From assembly GCA_030615865.1 (NCBI GenBank), contig JAUWYK010000030.1, forward strand, positions 1 to 20,078: DNA of 20,078 nt, in the 5' to 3' direction. Below, piece by piece: positions 5,352-13,612 of this stretch. The notes beneath the pieces were generated by a model. That model saw only the letters and a program-made list of their open reading frames with translations. It had not been told where the DNA came from and ran no database searches. The stretch's first letter is position 1, and every line of letters begins with the position of its first letter. Origin of the DNA: Dehalococcoidia bacterium (GTDB lineage Bacteria > Chloroflexota > Dehalococcoidia > Dehalococcoidales > JAUWYK01). The position numbers were made by a program, and so were the translations under genes.

Positions 5352-7121
5352 TTACTGCGCTTTGTAGATAGGCCATATTTTCTGCGATAACTGAAATAGT
5401 TTTTGAGTCCTCTTTTCTATTTCACTAGCACTCCACTCCGGAATATCAGTGAGTGATTTGGTTAACCCAATTTCTGACTTCTCATAATGCTTTTTCTTCT
5501 CTAAGAAGGGGGCATTCTTTGCTGCTTCATTTAATCGAATGAATAGTAATGTGAAGTTACCGAATCTGTAAGTGTATTCTCTCATTTCTTTCTCGTCTTC
5601 AAATAGGCTCTTCCAGCTTGGGGCTGGATTTATGGGAAGGATATGTTCTAACTGTACCTTAGTTGGGCTTTTCAGCGTTGTTTCAACTTTCTTAAATTCT
5701 TCTTTTTCAATATTGGCTAAAACCATTTTTATGAAACTAGTATCAGTAAAATCTCTAGTTCTGAAGCTAGCTTCACATTCATCAGAAGAAGGAAAGGCGT
5801 TGTAAAGCTCGTTTGCTACCTCATTTAAAATGACTGCTTTCATTGACGGGCTTCCATGTCTGATTTTCCGAGCCAGTGCATGATAGGTGCTTTCCAATTT
5901 TTTTGCGTCTTTTCCACATATTCCACTATACCAAAATGTTAAACAAGTTATCATTCGAAAAAGTTTAACAGCCTCACTCTTATTTATGTATCCTTTTGTA
6001 TGTGCCCAATCAATACTGAGCAGTAAAGGGTAACATCTTGTAGCATCCATTGCCCGGAGCATTTCCAAGTACTGTCTCTTATCTTCGATAGACTCATCAG
6101 CGGGGTTCTCATAGTTGTGGTAGTGTTTGGATTCGTCAAGGATTAGTTCTGTTGCAAAATCAAATGCTTTGTCCGAACTCATGTCTTTGACGCCCTGTTG
6201 TAGCTTGTTAAAAACTTTGTTCTTAGGGCAGGTGTCATAGCGGGAAACCCACGCATGCCACATAAATGCTGCGAAATCCGATACTGCTACCTCTGCTTCA
6301 TCCCAGTCTCTTTCGAAGTCGTCAATCCTATCTGGGCCCAAATCCGGCTCAAGTTTTTCGAAGAACGTATTCTTGACGAGGTCACTCAGAGTTAACGGTC
6401 TAGCTCTAGCATTTATTGTTTCGAAGACTGTATATGCGTCAGATTTATTTTGTACTGTAACAATTAGGAATTGTTTCTCATTCAAGAGAGAAGTTTGAAG
6501 TTTGTACAGCTCCAAGACTAAGCTTTCACCGTTCATCGCATTGTACTTTTCTTCTAAGGTATCCCATACCTTTGTGTATGCATCTATCAATCTTGTTATG
6601 GAAGGATGCTGTCCTTTCTTGATTGCTTTCAATTTTTCAACCTTGTCTTTTTCGTCTGACATGAGGATATAGTCTCTAAAAAACGGGTTTATTTTTCTGC
6701 CTAAATGTATAACGACATCGCTTGCTACCAATCCGCCTTTTACTATTTTGGATGTCAGGTCATACTGAATTTTGTTCATTTTCTCAACCAAGCCTGCTGG
6801 AAAAGAAGCGTCGCTCTTCCTCTTCTGAACGTAATCCACCAAGGCCCTAATGAAAATAGCCAGAGTTGCCAGTCTCTGTTGTCCGTCTATAAGTTCAATG
6901 GAACTTCCATTAGGGGGTATTACAGGACAAAGTATGATTGGTCCCATAAAATAGGTTTGTCCGATATTGTCAAAAATGTCTTCTATGAGTTTTGAAACTT
7001 CCCTTTCCTTTTCCCAATCATACTTACGTTGATATTTCGGAACCTGAAGATAAGAATTTTCCTTCCCTTCCATAGGAGTATTGAATAATTGGCCTAGACT
7101 ACGTTTATCATGGCTGAACAT
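5352..7121 (-). CDS. DUF262-DUF1524 (GmrSD-like) restriction nuclease
   Basis: 589 residues from the ATG at 7121 (GGGGGGTGATAG upstream); a TTG 33 bases earlier lies in frame but has no ribosome site. The N-terminal DUF262 (GmrS/ParB-like NTPase) shows PKYQRKYDW (28-36), YFMGPIIL (57-64) and the diagnostic IDGQQR (78-83). The middle has NKSDAYTVFETINARARPLTLSDLVKN, another typical DUF262 block. The C-terminal DUF1524 (GmrD, HNH-type nuclease) has LEHILP with His about 493, GNFTLL with Asn about 522, and LNxxAKN with Asn 531/536. Such single-chain proteins belong to the type IV restriction group that includes GmrSD and BrxU, several of which cut modified phage DNA. Target unknown here. It is A+T-rich, convergent with the uvrB operon, and starts beside a tRNA-like fragment, suggesting acquisition. 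Confidence 0.88.
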   Translation of the reverse strand: MFSHDKRSLGQLFNTPMEGKENSYLQVPKYQRKYDWEKEREVSKLIEDIFDNIGQTYFMGPIILCPVIPPNGSSIELIDGQQRLATLAIFIRALVDYVQKRKSDASFPAGLVEKMNKIQYDLTSKIVKGGLVASDVVIHLGRKINPFFRDYILMSDEKDKVEKLKAIKKGQHPSITRLIDAYTKVWDTLEEKYNAMNGESLVLELYKLQTSLLNEKQFLIVTVQNKSDAYTVFETINARARPLTLSDLVKNTFFEKLEPDLGPDRIDDFERDWDEAEVAVSDFAAFMWHAWVSRYDTCPKNKVFNKLQQGVKDMSSDKAFDFATELILDESKHYHNYENPADESIEDKRQYLEMLRAMDATRCYPLLLSIDWAHTKGYINKSEAVKLFRMITCLTFWYSGICGKDAKKLESTYHALARKIRHGSPSMKAVILNEVANELYNAFPSSDECEASFRTRDFTDTSFIKMVLANIEKEEFKKVETTLKSPTKVQLEHILPINPAPSWKSLFEDEKEMREYTYRFGNFTLLFIRLNEAAKNAPFLEKKKHYEKSEIGLTKSLTDIPEWSASEIEKRTQKLFQLSQKIWPIYKAQ

Positions 7122-7158
7122 CACTATCACCCCCCATATTACAAGGTATTTCAAGAAA

Positions 7159-7183
7159 TAACCCGCGTAGGACTCGAACGTAC
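7159..7183 (-). other. tRNA 3'-end-like fragment (possible attachment scar)
   Basis: Read on the minus strand, 7183-7159 looks like a T-arm and acceptor 3' strand: GTACG (stem), TTCGAGT (loop), CCTAC (stem, four of five pairs; one C-C mismatch), then GCGGGTT and A. No D arm, anticodon arm or 5' acceptor strand precedes it, since the ftsK coding end begins at once. It lies between the ftsK stop and the DUF262 nuclease start, where an integration scar would be expected. Could be chance. Confidence 0.4.
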
Positions 7184-7184
7184 T

Positions 7185-9449
7185 TCAACCAGAGTGCCCT
7201 TCCCCTTCCCCACTCTCTTCCTCAAGCTGTTCCATGATGCGGGCGGCCCTGGGGTAGCCGATACGCAGACGCCGTTGCAGGAAAGAGGTAGAGATGTGCT
7301 TATGTTCTTCTGCCAGTTGCTTGGCTGCCTCCAGGAGCGGGTCTTCAGGGAAGCCTTCTCTTCTGCCAGGGGCTGCGGATGGGACAAGCTCCTCAATCTT
7401 TGGCATAGCTGCTTCTTCCCTTCGCTGGCTGCTCCAGAAATAGACAAGCCTTTCTGTCTCAGCATCAGAGACAAAGCACCCCTGGAGGCGCTTAGGTTTA
7501 GCTGCCTCGGTGGGCATATAAAGCATATCTCCTCTACCCAGCAACTTTTCGGCACCACCCATATCAAGAATAGTACGTGAATCTACCTGGGAGGTAACAG
7601 CGAAACTAATGCGGGTAGGAAAGTTAGCCTTAATTAAGCCGGTAACCACATCTACCGACGGGCGCTGGGTAGCCACAATAAGGTGAATACCAGTAGCCCG
7701 GGCAAGCTGGGCTAATCGGCATAGAATGTGCTCTACTTCATCAAAACCTGCCATCATTAAGTCGGCAAGCTCATCAATGATTAGTATCAGGTAAGGAAGC
7801 CTCTCTTCGCCCTGCTTGTTTCTATTATAACCCTCAACGTTGCGGGCTCCAGATGCGGCAAGTTTCTGATACCGCTTATCCATCTCTTGATTGAGCCAGC
7901 GCAGTGTGCGCAGGGCCTTGTGGGTATCAACTATGACCGGTGTCGCCAGATGGGGTATGCTATTAAATGGGGTCAGCTCTACCCTCTTGGGGTCAACCAT
8001 AATAAACTGGACATCATTGGGCGTATTGTGTAGCAGCAGGCAGCAGATAATGGAATTTAAGCAAACGGTCTTGCCACTTCCGGTAGCTCCAGCGATAAGC
8101 AGGTGGGGCATTCTAGACAGGTCAGCGGCTATTGCCTCACCGCCAGCACCTTTACCCAGTGCCAGAGTCAGCTTAGACTTGGCTTCCGTTTTCTGGAAAG
8201 CGCTGGTCTCTATCACCCCTCGCACGCTAACCAGACCTGAAATCGTATTAGGCACCTCAATACCCACCACCGATTTACCCGGCACCGGGGCTTCCATCCT
8301 GATACTAGGTGCAGCCAGAGCCAGGGCTAGGTCGTTAGCCAGCGAGGTAATTCTCTCCACCTTAACCCTTGTCTTGGCTACCTCCTCCAGCCGCACCTTG
8401 ACATTTCCATCTTTATCCCTTTCCTTTATTTCCTTTATCTTCCTATCCCAACCCGGTTCTACCCCAAACTGGGTAACTGTTGGGCCGGCATTTATCTGCA
8501 CTACCTTAGCCTCAACGCCATAGCTGGCTAGAGCCTCCTCAATAAGCTTGGCTCTTTCTATATTATCAGCCTGACCAAACTCAATTTCAGGAGCCCTATC
8601 CAAGATGTCAATAGGTGGTAACCGCCAGCCATCAATAGTAACCAGTGCCGGGGACTCGCCATATTTCTTCCATACCTCTTGAGCCACCTGTCGCAGCTCC
8701 TGTTGAGCCTGGGTAGGGGTAAGTAGTGGGATTACGGTTTCCCTTTCCGGCTCTACCTCGGGCTTGGGGGTTACCGTAACCGGGGGAGACGGCGGCTTTT
8801 CAGCAGGGGTAGGTTCGGCATAAGTCACCGGACGAAGCGGTGGTTGAAGCTCCTCGCTGATTGGTCTAGGAGCAGGTCGTCTTTTCAATTGGCTACCTAG
8901 CCAGGAAAAGGTACTCACCACTGAGCGGAGGCAAGCCCCGGGGGCTACCAGGATAGTGCCAATGATAACCAATCCCACTACCCGAAGGATGCTAGCCAAA
9001 GTTGGATAGTCAACGATATCCTTGCCAATAATACCCAGACCAAGGTTGCCTCCCAGGCTATGGCGGAGAACACCTTCACCAGTGAAGAAGGCTAGTATTC
9101 CCCAGATAGCCAGTATGAAGGCAATGCCACCTAGCCACTGGTTCCAATGATAGATAAGTGATGATAACTTCTGTTGCCATACCACCCCGACCAGGGTTCC
9201 AGCAGCTATGACTATAAAGACTAGCCCCCAGCCAAATAGCCTCAAAATATCAGTAGCCAGTAGAGTAATAGTCGGCCACTGCCAGAATAATAGTGCCACG
9301 ATGATTATTACCAGTACGAGACTGCGCACCGGTGGCAGCGTTAGGAAGTGGAATATCCCACCCCCCCTGGCCTTTCCCTTAGCCTTTCTGGCGGGCTTGT
9401 TCCTAATATTAGTAGCTTTACTCTTAATATTGGCTTTTCTCTTGGCCAT
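7185..9449 (-). CDS. ftsK: DNA translocase FtsK/SpoIIIE
   Basis: 754 residues from the ATG at 9449; GGGTGG lies 5 bases before it, and a TTG 15 bases earlier is less likely. FtsK pumps DNA at the division septum and helps resolve chromosome dimers. Order: basic N-terminus (1-33, many K/R), four membrane helices (about 40-57, 70-90, 105-122, 155-172), a short proline-rich linker (about 195-235), the alpha domain with GPTVTQFGVEPG (about 322-333), the RecA-like motor with Walker A GATGSGKT (454-461) and Walker B LIIDE (D559-E560), LIVATQRPSVDVVTGLIKANFP, and a C-terminal gamma winged helix STSFLQRRLRIGYPRAARIMEQLEEE that would read KOPS. The tail GEGEGHSG is coded by GGGGAAGGGGAAGGG, resembling the dispersed repeat hairpin, but this may be chance. 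Third gene of the udg-rnj-ftsK operon, 27 bases after rnj. Confidence 0.96.
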   Translation of the reverse strand: MAKRKANIKSKATNIRNKPARKAKGKARGGGIFHFLTLPPVRSLVLVIIIVALLFWQWPTITLLATDILRLFGWGLVFIVIAAGTLVGVVWQQKLSSLIYHWNQWLGGIAFILAIWGILAFFTGEGVLRHSLGGNLGLGIIGKDIVDYPTLASILRVVGLVIIGTILVAPGACLRSVVSTFSWLGSQLKRRPAPRPISEELQPPLRPVTYAEPTPAEKPPSPPVTVTPKPEVEPERETVIPLLTPTQAQQELRQVAQEVWKKYGESPALVTIDGWRLPPIDILDRAPEIEFGQADNIERAKLIEEALASYGVEAKVVQINAGPTVTQFGVEPGWDRKIKEIKERDKDGNVKVRLEEVAKTRVKVERITSLANDLALALAAPSIRMEAPVPGKSVVGIEVPNTISGLVSVRGVIETSAFQKTEAKSKLTLALGKGAGGEAIAADLSRMPHLLIAGATGSGKTVCLNSIICCLLLHNTPNDVQFIMVDPKRVELTPFNSIPHLATPVIVDTHKALRTLRWLNQEMDKRYQKLAASGARNVEGYNRNKQGEERLPYLILIIDELADLMMAGFDEVEHILCRLAQLARATGIHLIVATQRPSVDVVTGLIKANFPTRISFAVTSQVDSRTILDMGGAEKLLGRGDMLYMPTEAAKPKRLQGCFVSDAETERLVYFWSSQRREEAAMPKIEELVPSAAPGRREGFPEDPLLEAAKQLAEEHKHISTSFLQRRLRIGYPRAARIMEQLEEESGEGEGHSG

Positions 9450-9476
9450 ATAACCACCCGACAAGTCAAGACGATT

Positions 9477-11135
9477 TTACACCTTCACCATAAATGGCAG
9501 AATCATAGGACGGCGCTTAGTCTGCTCATAATAGAATTTATGCAATACATCTCTAATTTTGGTATTGATAAAGCCCCACTCAGCAGGGCGGTCACGACCG
9601 TGGTCTAGGGCTTGAGCTACTATGTTGCGGCTCTTTTCTATCATATCTCTTGCCTCTCTGGTATCAACAAAACCCCGTGATACAATATCAGGACGCCCCA
9701 CCAGTTTGCCCGTTTGCCTATTGACAGCGATAATCACTACTACCATTCCATCCCTAGACAGCATCCGTCTATCACGGAGAACCACGCTGCCAATATCACC
9801 TACACTCAGACCATCTACATATACATTGCCTGAGGCAACCTTGCCCGTTATCTTGCCCGTCTGCGGGTTAAGCTCAAGGATATCACCATCTTCCAGCTTA
9901 AATATATTTTCCTTTGACATACCTACTGATTCGGCTAATTTAGCGTGAAGACTCAGGTGGCGATATTCGCCATGGATAGGCACGAAAAACCTTGGCTTGA
10001 CTAAATTTAGCAGCAACTTTAGCTCTTCCTGGCTGCCATGCCCATGGACATGAACCCGTGCCACCTTATCGTATAATACCTGAGCCCCCTGCTTGAACAG
10101 GTTGTCCACGGTTCTATTGATTAGCGACTCATTGCCCGGGACAGGGGTTGCTGAAAGAACCACAGTATCACCACGAAGAATATGAACCTGACGATGGTCC
10201 CGATTTGCCATACGGACCAGGGCTGAGGTAGGCTCCCCCTGGCTGCCGGTAGTGACAAAGACGACCTTATTGTGAGGCATGCCCCTGAGTTCATCAAGCC
10301 GAGCCAGTATGCCATCGGGGGCATTAAGATAACCCAGCTCCAGTGCCATGCGAACTATATCACTCATACTACGCCCAACAATAAAGACACGGCGCTGATG
10401 TTTAGCTGCTGAATCAATAACCTGCTGGATACGTGAGACCAATGACGAGAAGGTAGTTACAATCACCCTCCCTGGCGCATCAGCCATAATATGGTCCAGG
10501 GTTTCACCAACCACCTTTTCTGATGGAGTGTAGCCAGGTAGTTCAGCATAGGTAGAGTCGGAGAGAAGCAATAAAACCCCTTGGGCTCCTAGCTGAGCCA
10601 GCCGGGAAAGGTCGGTTGGTTTACCATCGACTGGGGTATAGTCAAGTTTAAAATCACCACTATGAACTATGGTTCCAACCGGAGTAAATATGATTAGACC
10701 TACTGAGTCAGGTATGCTGTGGCAAACGGGGAAGAACTCGACCTTGAATTTCCCCAGTGTGACCACCCCACCGGGTGGTATCATTTTAAGCTTAGCTCCG
10801 GTAAATGCTCTTCGCTCTTTAAGCTTGACCGAGACAAGACCCTGGGTAAGCTTTGTTGAATAGACAGGCACATTAAGCTGGGGCAGTAAATAGGGCAGGG
10901 CACCAATATGGTCCTCATGACCATGGGTGATAATTATACCTCTTATTTTTTCCCGCCTCTCCAGCAGGTAGCTGATATCAGGGATTACCAGGTCAATGCC
11001 TAGCATTTCCTCCCCGGGGAACATAAGCCCGGCATCAATGACGATAATGTCATCTTCATATTCCATCACCATCATGTTCTTGCCGATTTCACTTAGCCCA
11101 CCGAGGGGAATTATTTTTAATCTTGACTTACTCAT
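9477..11135 (-). CDS. rnj: Ribonuclease J
   Basis: 552 residues from the ATG at 11135, chosen over an in-frame TTG at 11153 because the ATG protein starts MSKSRLKIIPLGGLSEIGKN, the usual beginning, and an AGTAGG lies upstream. RNase J is a metallo-beta-lactamase/beta-CASP enzyme with 5'-3' exo- and endoribonuclease activity in mRNA decay and rRNA maturation. Metal ligands visible: HGHEDH (71-76), His about 139 in CHSIPDS, HSGDF (about 158-162), and a late HGEY. Beta-CASP features include DSTYAELPGYTPSE, TTFSSLVSRIQQ, VGRSM, VTTGSQGEP and HVHGHGSQEEL; FVPIHGEYRHL closes the active site. The C-terminal domain is present (PEIV-like DIVSRGFVDTREARDMIE). Second gene of a minus-strand operon, 10 bases after udg and 27 before ftsK. 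A single rnj copy in the window does not say whether it is J1 or J2. Confidence 0.96.
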   Translation of the reverse strand: MSKSRLKIIPLGGLSEIGKNMMVMEYEDDIIVIDAGLMFPGEEMLGIDLVIPDISYLLERREKIRGIIITHGHEDHIGALPYLLPQLNVPVYSTKLTQGLVSVKLKERRAFTGAKLKMIPPGGVVTLGKFKVEFFPVCHSIPDSVGLIIFTPVGTIVHSGDFKLDYTPVDGKPTDLSRLAQLGAQGVLLLLSDSTYAELPGYTPSEKVVGETLDHIMADAPGRVIVTTFSSLVSRIQQVIDSAAKHQRRVFIVGRSMSDIVRMALELGYLNAPDGILARLDELRGMPHNKVVFVTTGSQGEPTSALVRMANRDHRQVHILRGDTVVLSATPVPGNESLINRTVDNLFKQGAQVLYDKVARVHVHGHGSQEELKLLLNLVKPRFFVPIHGEYRHLSLHAKLAESVGMSKENIFKLEDGDILELNPQTGKITGKVASGNVYVDGLSVGDIGSVVLRDRRMLSRDGMVVVIIAVNRQTGKLVGRPDIVSRGFVDTREARDMIEKSRNIVAQALDHGRDRPAEWGFINTKIRDVLHKFYYEQTKRRPMILPFMVKV

Positions 11136-11145
11136 AATCTTAAAC

Positions 11146-11745
11146 CTACTCAAACATAGTTAACTGCTGTGGTTGTGGTTTGGCTTCGGCTATACCCTCT
11201 GCCTCAGCCAGAAGCAACGGAATCTTGAGCATATCAGCCTCTATTGCCTGACGCAGGCTTTGCTGGTGAAGAGCCGCCGCCGGGTGATACATAGCGTAGT
11301 AGATGACATTATCCTGCTTCTGGGCGGTGCCGTGAATCTTGCTTATGCTCTTGCCGGGGAAGAACATTGCCATTGAGTAACGCCCCAGGGTTACAATCAT
11401 CTTGGGGCCGATTATCTCAATCTGGCGGTCTAACCACTCGCGACAACTATGTATCTCCGTAGGTAACGGGTCGCGGTTTCCGTGGGGACGACACTTAATC
11501 ACATTGGCGATATAAACCTGCTGGCGCTTCAAGTTGATAGAAGCCAGTAGTTCATCAAGATATAGTCCAGCCGGTCCAACAAAAGGACGCCCCTGCTGGT
11601 CTTCATGCCAGCCTGGTGCCTCACCAATAAACACTATACCGGCATCCTCCGCCCCCTCACCAGGTACCACCTTGGTTCGGTATTTGGCTAGTTCACATAG
11701 CTGGCAGCGTGCAATTTCTCCATATAGCTCAGTCAGCGCCGACAT
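11146..11745 (-). CDS. udg: Family 4 (Fe-S) uracil-DNA glycosylase
   Basis: 199 residues. Removes uracil from DNA as the first step of base excision repair. Four cysteines, C14, C17, C85 and C101, match the ligand pattern of the 4Fe-4S UDG families. The catalytic motif GEAPGWHEDQQGRPFVG (41-57) has the GEAPGxxED form of family 4, and the second motif is the late MYHPAAAL. NVIKCRP follows the core strand, as usual. The C-terminal tail ends KPQPQQLTMFE; QLTMF fits the QL(S/D/T)xF type of beta-clamp binding peptide, so the enzyme may be tethered to the replisome. First gene of the operon with rnj and ftsK, behind a good promoter at 11792-11820. The start ATG has only a weak ribosome site. The SPO1 DNA polymerase-like annotation sometimes given to this family would be the same protein. 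Confidence 0.93.
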   Translation of the reverse strand: MSALTELYGEIARCQLCELAKYRTKVVPGEGAEDAGIVFIGEAPGWHEDQQGRPFVGPAGLYLDELLASINLKRQQVYIANVIKCRPHGNRDPLPTEIHSCREWLDRQIEIIGPKMIVTLGRYSMAMFFPGKSISKIHGTAQKQDNVIYYAMYHPAAALHQQSLRQAIEADMLKIPLLLAEAEGIAEAKPQPQQLTMFE

Positions 11746-11791
11746 CTCATCTTGCTAACCAAGTGGCAAACCTTTAACCACCTTTTAACTT

Positions 11792-11820
11792 ATGATAGCA
11801 TGGCTAATATATCAAGTCAA
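11792..11820 (-). promoter_or_regulatory. Promoter of the udg-rnj-ftsK operon
   Basis: On the minus strand, TTGACT (11820-11815), 17-base spacer, TATCAT (11797-11792). Predicted start near 11785, about 40 bases before the udg ATG. It is divergent from the glyA promoter, whose -35 box begins 19 bases away at 11839. Confidence 0.7.
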
Positions 11821-11838
11821 TTAAATAGAATAAGGTTA

Positions 11839-11867
11839 TTGACAGCACAGGGGTGGGGTTGTAGACT
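11839..11867 (+). promoter_or_regulatory. glyA promoter
   Basis: Consensus TTGACA (11839-11844), 17-base spacer, TAGACT (11862-11867). Predicted start near 11875, leader about 29 bases with AAGAAGGGGGGG before the ATG at 11904. The spacer contains a G-run, GGGGTGGGG. Confidence 0.7.
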
Positions 11868-11903
11868 CTTAAAGGTCACTTCTTATATCAAGAAGGGGGG
11901 GAA

Positions 11904-13148
11904 ATGAACTTTTTAAGCCAAACTGACCCAGAAATTAGTCGTGCCCTTTATATGGAGGCGAAGCGGCAGCGGGAAACAATAAACCTTATTGCCTCAGAGA
12001 ACTATGTCAGTAGGGCAGTGCTTGAGGCTGAGGGCTCGCTTTTGACCAATAAATATGCTGAGGGTTATCCCCAACAACGCTACTATGGTGGCTGTGAAAA
12101 TATGGACGTGGTAGAAAGTTTAGCTATCCAGCGGGCTACGGAGCTGTTTCATGCCGAGCATGCTAATGTCCAGGCGCACAGTGGGGCTCAGGCTAATATG
12201 GCAGCCTATTATGCCTTGCTGGAATATGGTGATACCGTTATGGGTATGAGCCTGGCTCATGGTGGGCATCTTACTCACGGTGACAAAGTAAGCTTCTCAG
12301 GCAAGTCTTATAATTTCATACTCTATGGTGTTAACCGAGAAACTGAAAGGATTGACTACCAACAGGTGGAGAGGCTGGCTAAGGAGTATAGACCTAAGTT
12401 GATTGTGGCTGGAGCCAGTTCCTACCCCAGGATTATTGATTTTGAGTGTTTTCGGCATATCGCTGACCTGGTAGGGGCAAGGCTTATGGTTGATATAGCT
12501 CACATAGCCGGTATGGTAGCTGTGGGGCTGCATCCTAGTCCTGTGCCCTATGCTGATGTGATAACCTCAACTACGCATAAGACACTACGCGGTCCAAGAA
12601 GCGGGTTCATTTTGTGTCAGAGGGAGCTGGCTGCCTCAATAGATGAGGCTGTATTCCCCAAAATGCAGGGTGGACCTTTCATGCACGTCATTGCTGCCAA
12701 AGCAGTTGCCTTTTATGAAGCTTTGCAACCTAGCTTCGTAGATTACCAACGGGCTATACTGGATAATGCCCTCATCCTGGCTGGTGAGCTGCAACGGCTA
12801 GGACTGCGCCTTATATCAGGCGGAACCGACAACCACCTGATTCTAGTAGACCTCAGTGAGACAGGAGTCACCGGCAAAGAGGCTGAGGAGTCTTTAGGGG
12901 CAGCAGGCATTGTTGTTAATCGGAATGCTATTCCTTTTGACTCTCATCCACCCCGGGTAACCAGTGGTATCAGACTAGGCACACCAGCAGTAACCACACG
13001 CGGCTTCGGCGTTGAGGAAATGAAGCACATTGCCTCACTAATCGTAAAAGTAATTACTAATATTGGTAACCCGGATATTCAGAATCAGGTAAGCCAGAAG
13101 GTTAGCCAGATATGTTCCCGCTTCCCGGTACCTGGGATTGATGACTAA
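11904..13148 (+). CDS. glyA: Serine hydroxymethyltransferase
   Basis: 414 residues, normal length for bacterial SHMT. PLP enzyme interconverting serine and glycine with transfer of one carbon to tetrahydrofolate. Visible: [20 protein letters not shown] (27-44), the folate/substrate region [17 protein letters not shown] (49-65), HSGAQAN (92-98), AHGGHLTHG (118-126), VDIAHIAG with PLP-contacting Asp 197 and His 200, the Schiff-base lysine 226 in [14 protein letters not shown], and a C-terminal [15 protein letters not shown] block. Preceded by its own promoter (11839-11867) and G-rich ribosome site, and followed by a repeat with strong hairpins, so it is probably monocistronic. Nothing is missing from the active site. 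Confidence 0.98.
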   Translation: MNFLSQTDPEISRALYMEAKRQRETINLIASENYVSRAVLEAEGSLLTNKYAEGYPQQRYYGGCENMDVVESLAIQRATELFHAEHANVQAHSGAQANMAAYYALLEYGDTVMGMSLAHGGHLTHGDKVSFSGKSYNFILYGVNRETERIDYQQVERLAKEYRPKLIVAGASSYPRIIDFECFRHIADLVGARLMVDIAHIAGMVAVGLHPSPVPYADVITSTTHKTLRGPRSGFILCQRELAASIDEAVFPKMQGGPFMHVIAAKAVAFYEALQPSFVDYQRAILDNALILAGELQRLGLRLISGGTDNHLILVDLSETGVTGKEAEESLGAAGIVVNRNAIPFDSHPPRVTSGIRLGTPAVTTRGFGVEEMKHIASLIVKVITNIGNPDIQNQVSQKVSQICSRFPVPGIDD

Positions 13149-13156
13149 GATTGTTT

Positions 13157-13549
13157 AATAACCCTATCCCCTTTATCCCCTTCCCCTTATCAAGGGGAAG
13201 GGGAAGATTTTTGAAAAGAGGGGCTGACGCCCCTCTTAAACACCCCAATAAGTCAAGCTCTATTAAGAGAGGATAATTTTTCAGCGGGATGTACTCCTTC
13301 TAAACTCCCTATGGCTATGAAACTTTTTAAAGATGTAGCCCTCTAAAGCTCCCCAACTTCTACTTCGGGCAAGGGGAGTCAAAGCGAGGCTTAGCCCCAC
13401 TTACACACTAATTTCCCCTCTGCTTTGTGGAAGTGCACAATCGGCAATAAGTTGTTCATCAATAGGGGTTTAAGGGGCGAAGCCTCTCTTACATTATTCT
13501 TCCCCCTCCCTTGGTAAGGGAGGAGGATAAAGGGGGTGAGGTAGCTAAA
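13157..13549. repeat. Dispersed hairpin repeat, copy C (longest form)
   Basis: Fills the glyA-prs gap. It starts AATAACCCTATCCCC. Hairpin I is perfect: CCCCTTCCCCTT (13177-13188), loop ATC, complement (13192-13203). Hairpin II is perfect: AAGAGGGGC (13216-13224), TGAC, GCCCCTCTT (13229-13237). The CACCCCAATAAGTCAAGCTC block shared with copy A follows, then a stretch of unclear origin (about 13270-13460), the GGCGAAGCCTCTCTTA module, an 8-bp hairpin CCTCCCTT-GGT-AAGGGAGG (13505-13523), and the terminal module AAAGGGGGTGAGGTAG. Hairpins I and II may terminate glyA transcription. No coding frame is credible. Confidence 0.8.
13177..13237 (+). terminator. Probable glyA terminator made of two repeat hairpins
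   Basis: A 12-bp perfect stem (13177-13203) followed by GATTTTTG, and then a 9-bp perfect stem (13216-13237). The first stem is followed by five T residues, a weak rho-independent signature. It begins 28 bases after the glyA stop. Confidence 0.45.
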
Positions 13550-13555
13550 TAATAG

Positions 13556-13564
13556 TGCTATAAT
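13556..13564 (+). promoter_or_regulatory. Extended -10 promoter for prs
   Basis: TGCTATAAT at 13556-13564 combines a perfect TATAAT with the TGn extension. The -35 position (GTGAGG, 13536-13541) is poor, as is usual for extended -10 promoters, and falls in the terminal module of the repeat. Predicted start near 13571, leader about 42 bases with AAGGGGAGG. Confidence 0.55.
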
Positions 13565-13612
13565 GTATATGATATGAGTTAAAGGCTTGTATTTAAGGGG
13601 AGGTAATAGTTA

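Noticed and set aside
5352..7183. An integrase or prophage around the tRNA-like scar
   Set aside because: No integrase, recombinase or phage structural gene is found in the window, so only a scar, not an intact element, can be proposed.
7188..7213. Repeat insertion creating the FtsK C-terminal GEGEGHSG tail
   Set aside because: GGGGAAGGGGAAGGG resembles one arm of the repeat hairpin, but the other arm and all flanking modules are missing; a short purine run can arise by chance.
7159..7260. A complete tRNA gene on the minus strand
   Set aside because: Only the T-arm and 3' acceptor strand are recognisable. The preceding bases encode the FtsK C-terminus and cannot form anticodon and D arms.
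1231..13549. A CRISPR array among the repeats
   Set aside because: The repeats are few, far apart, of unequal length and internally palindromic; there are no regular spacers and no cas genes.
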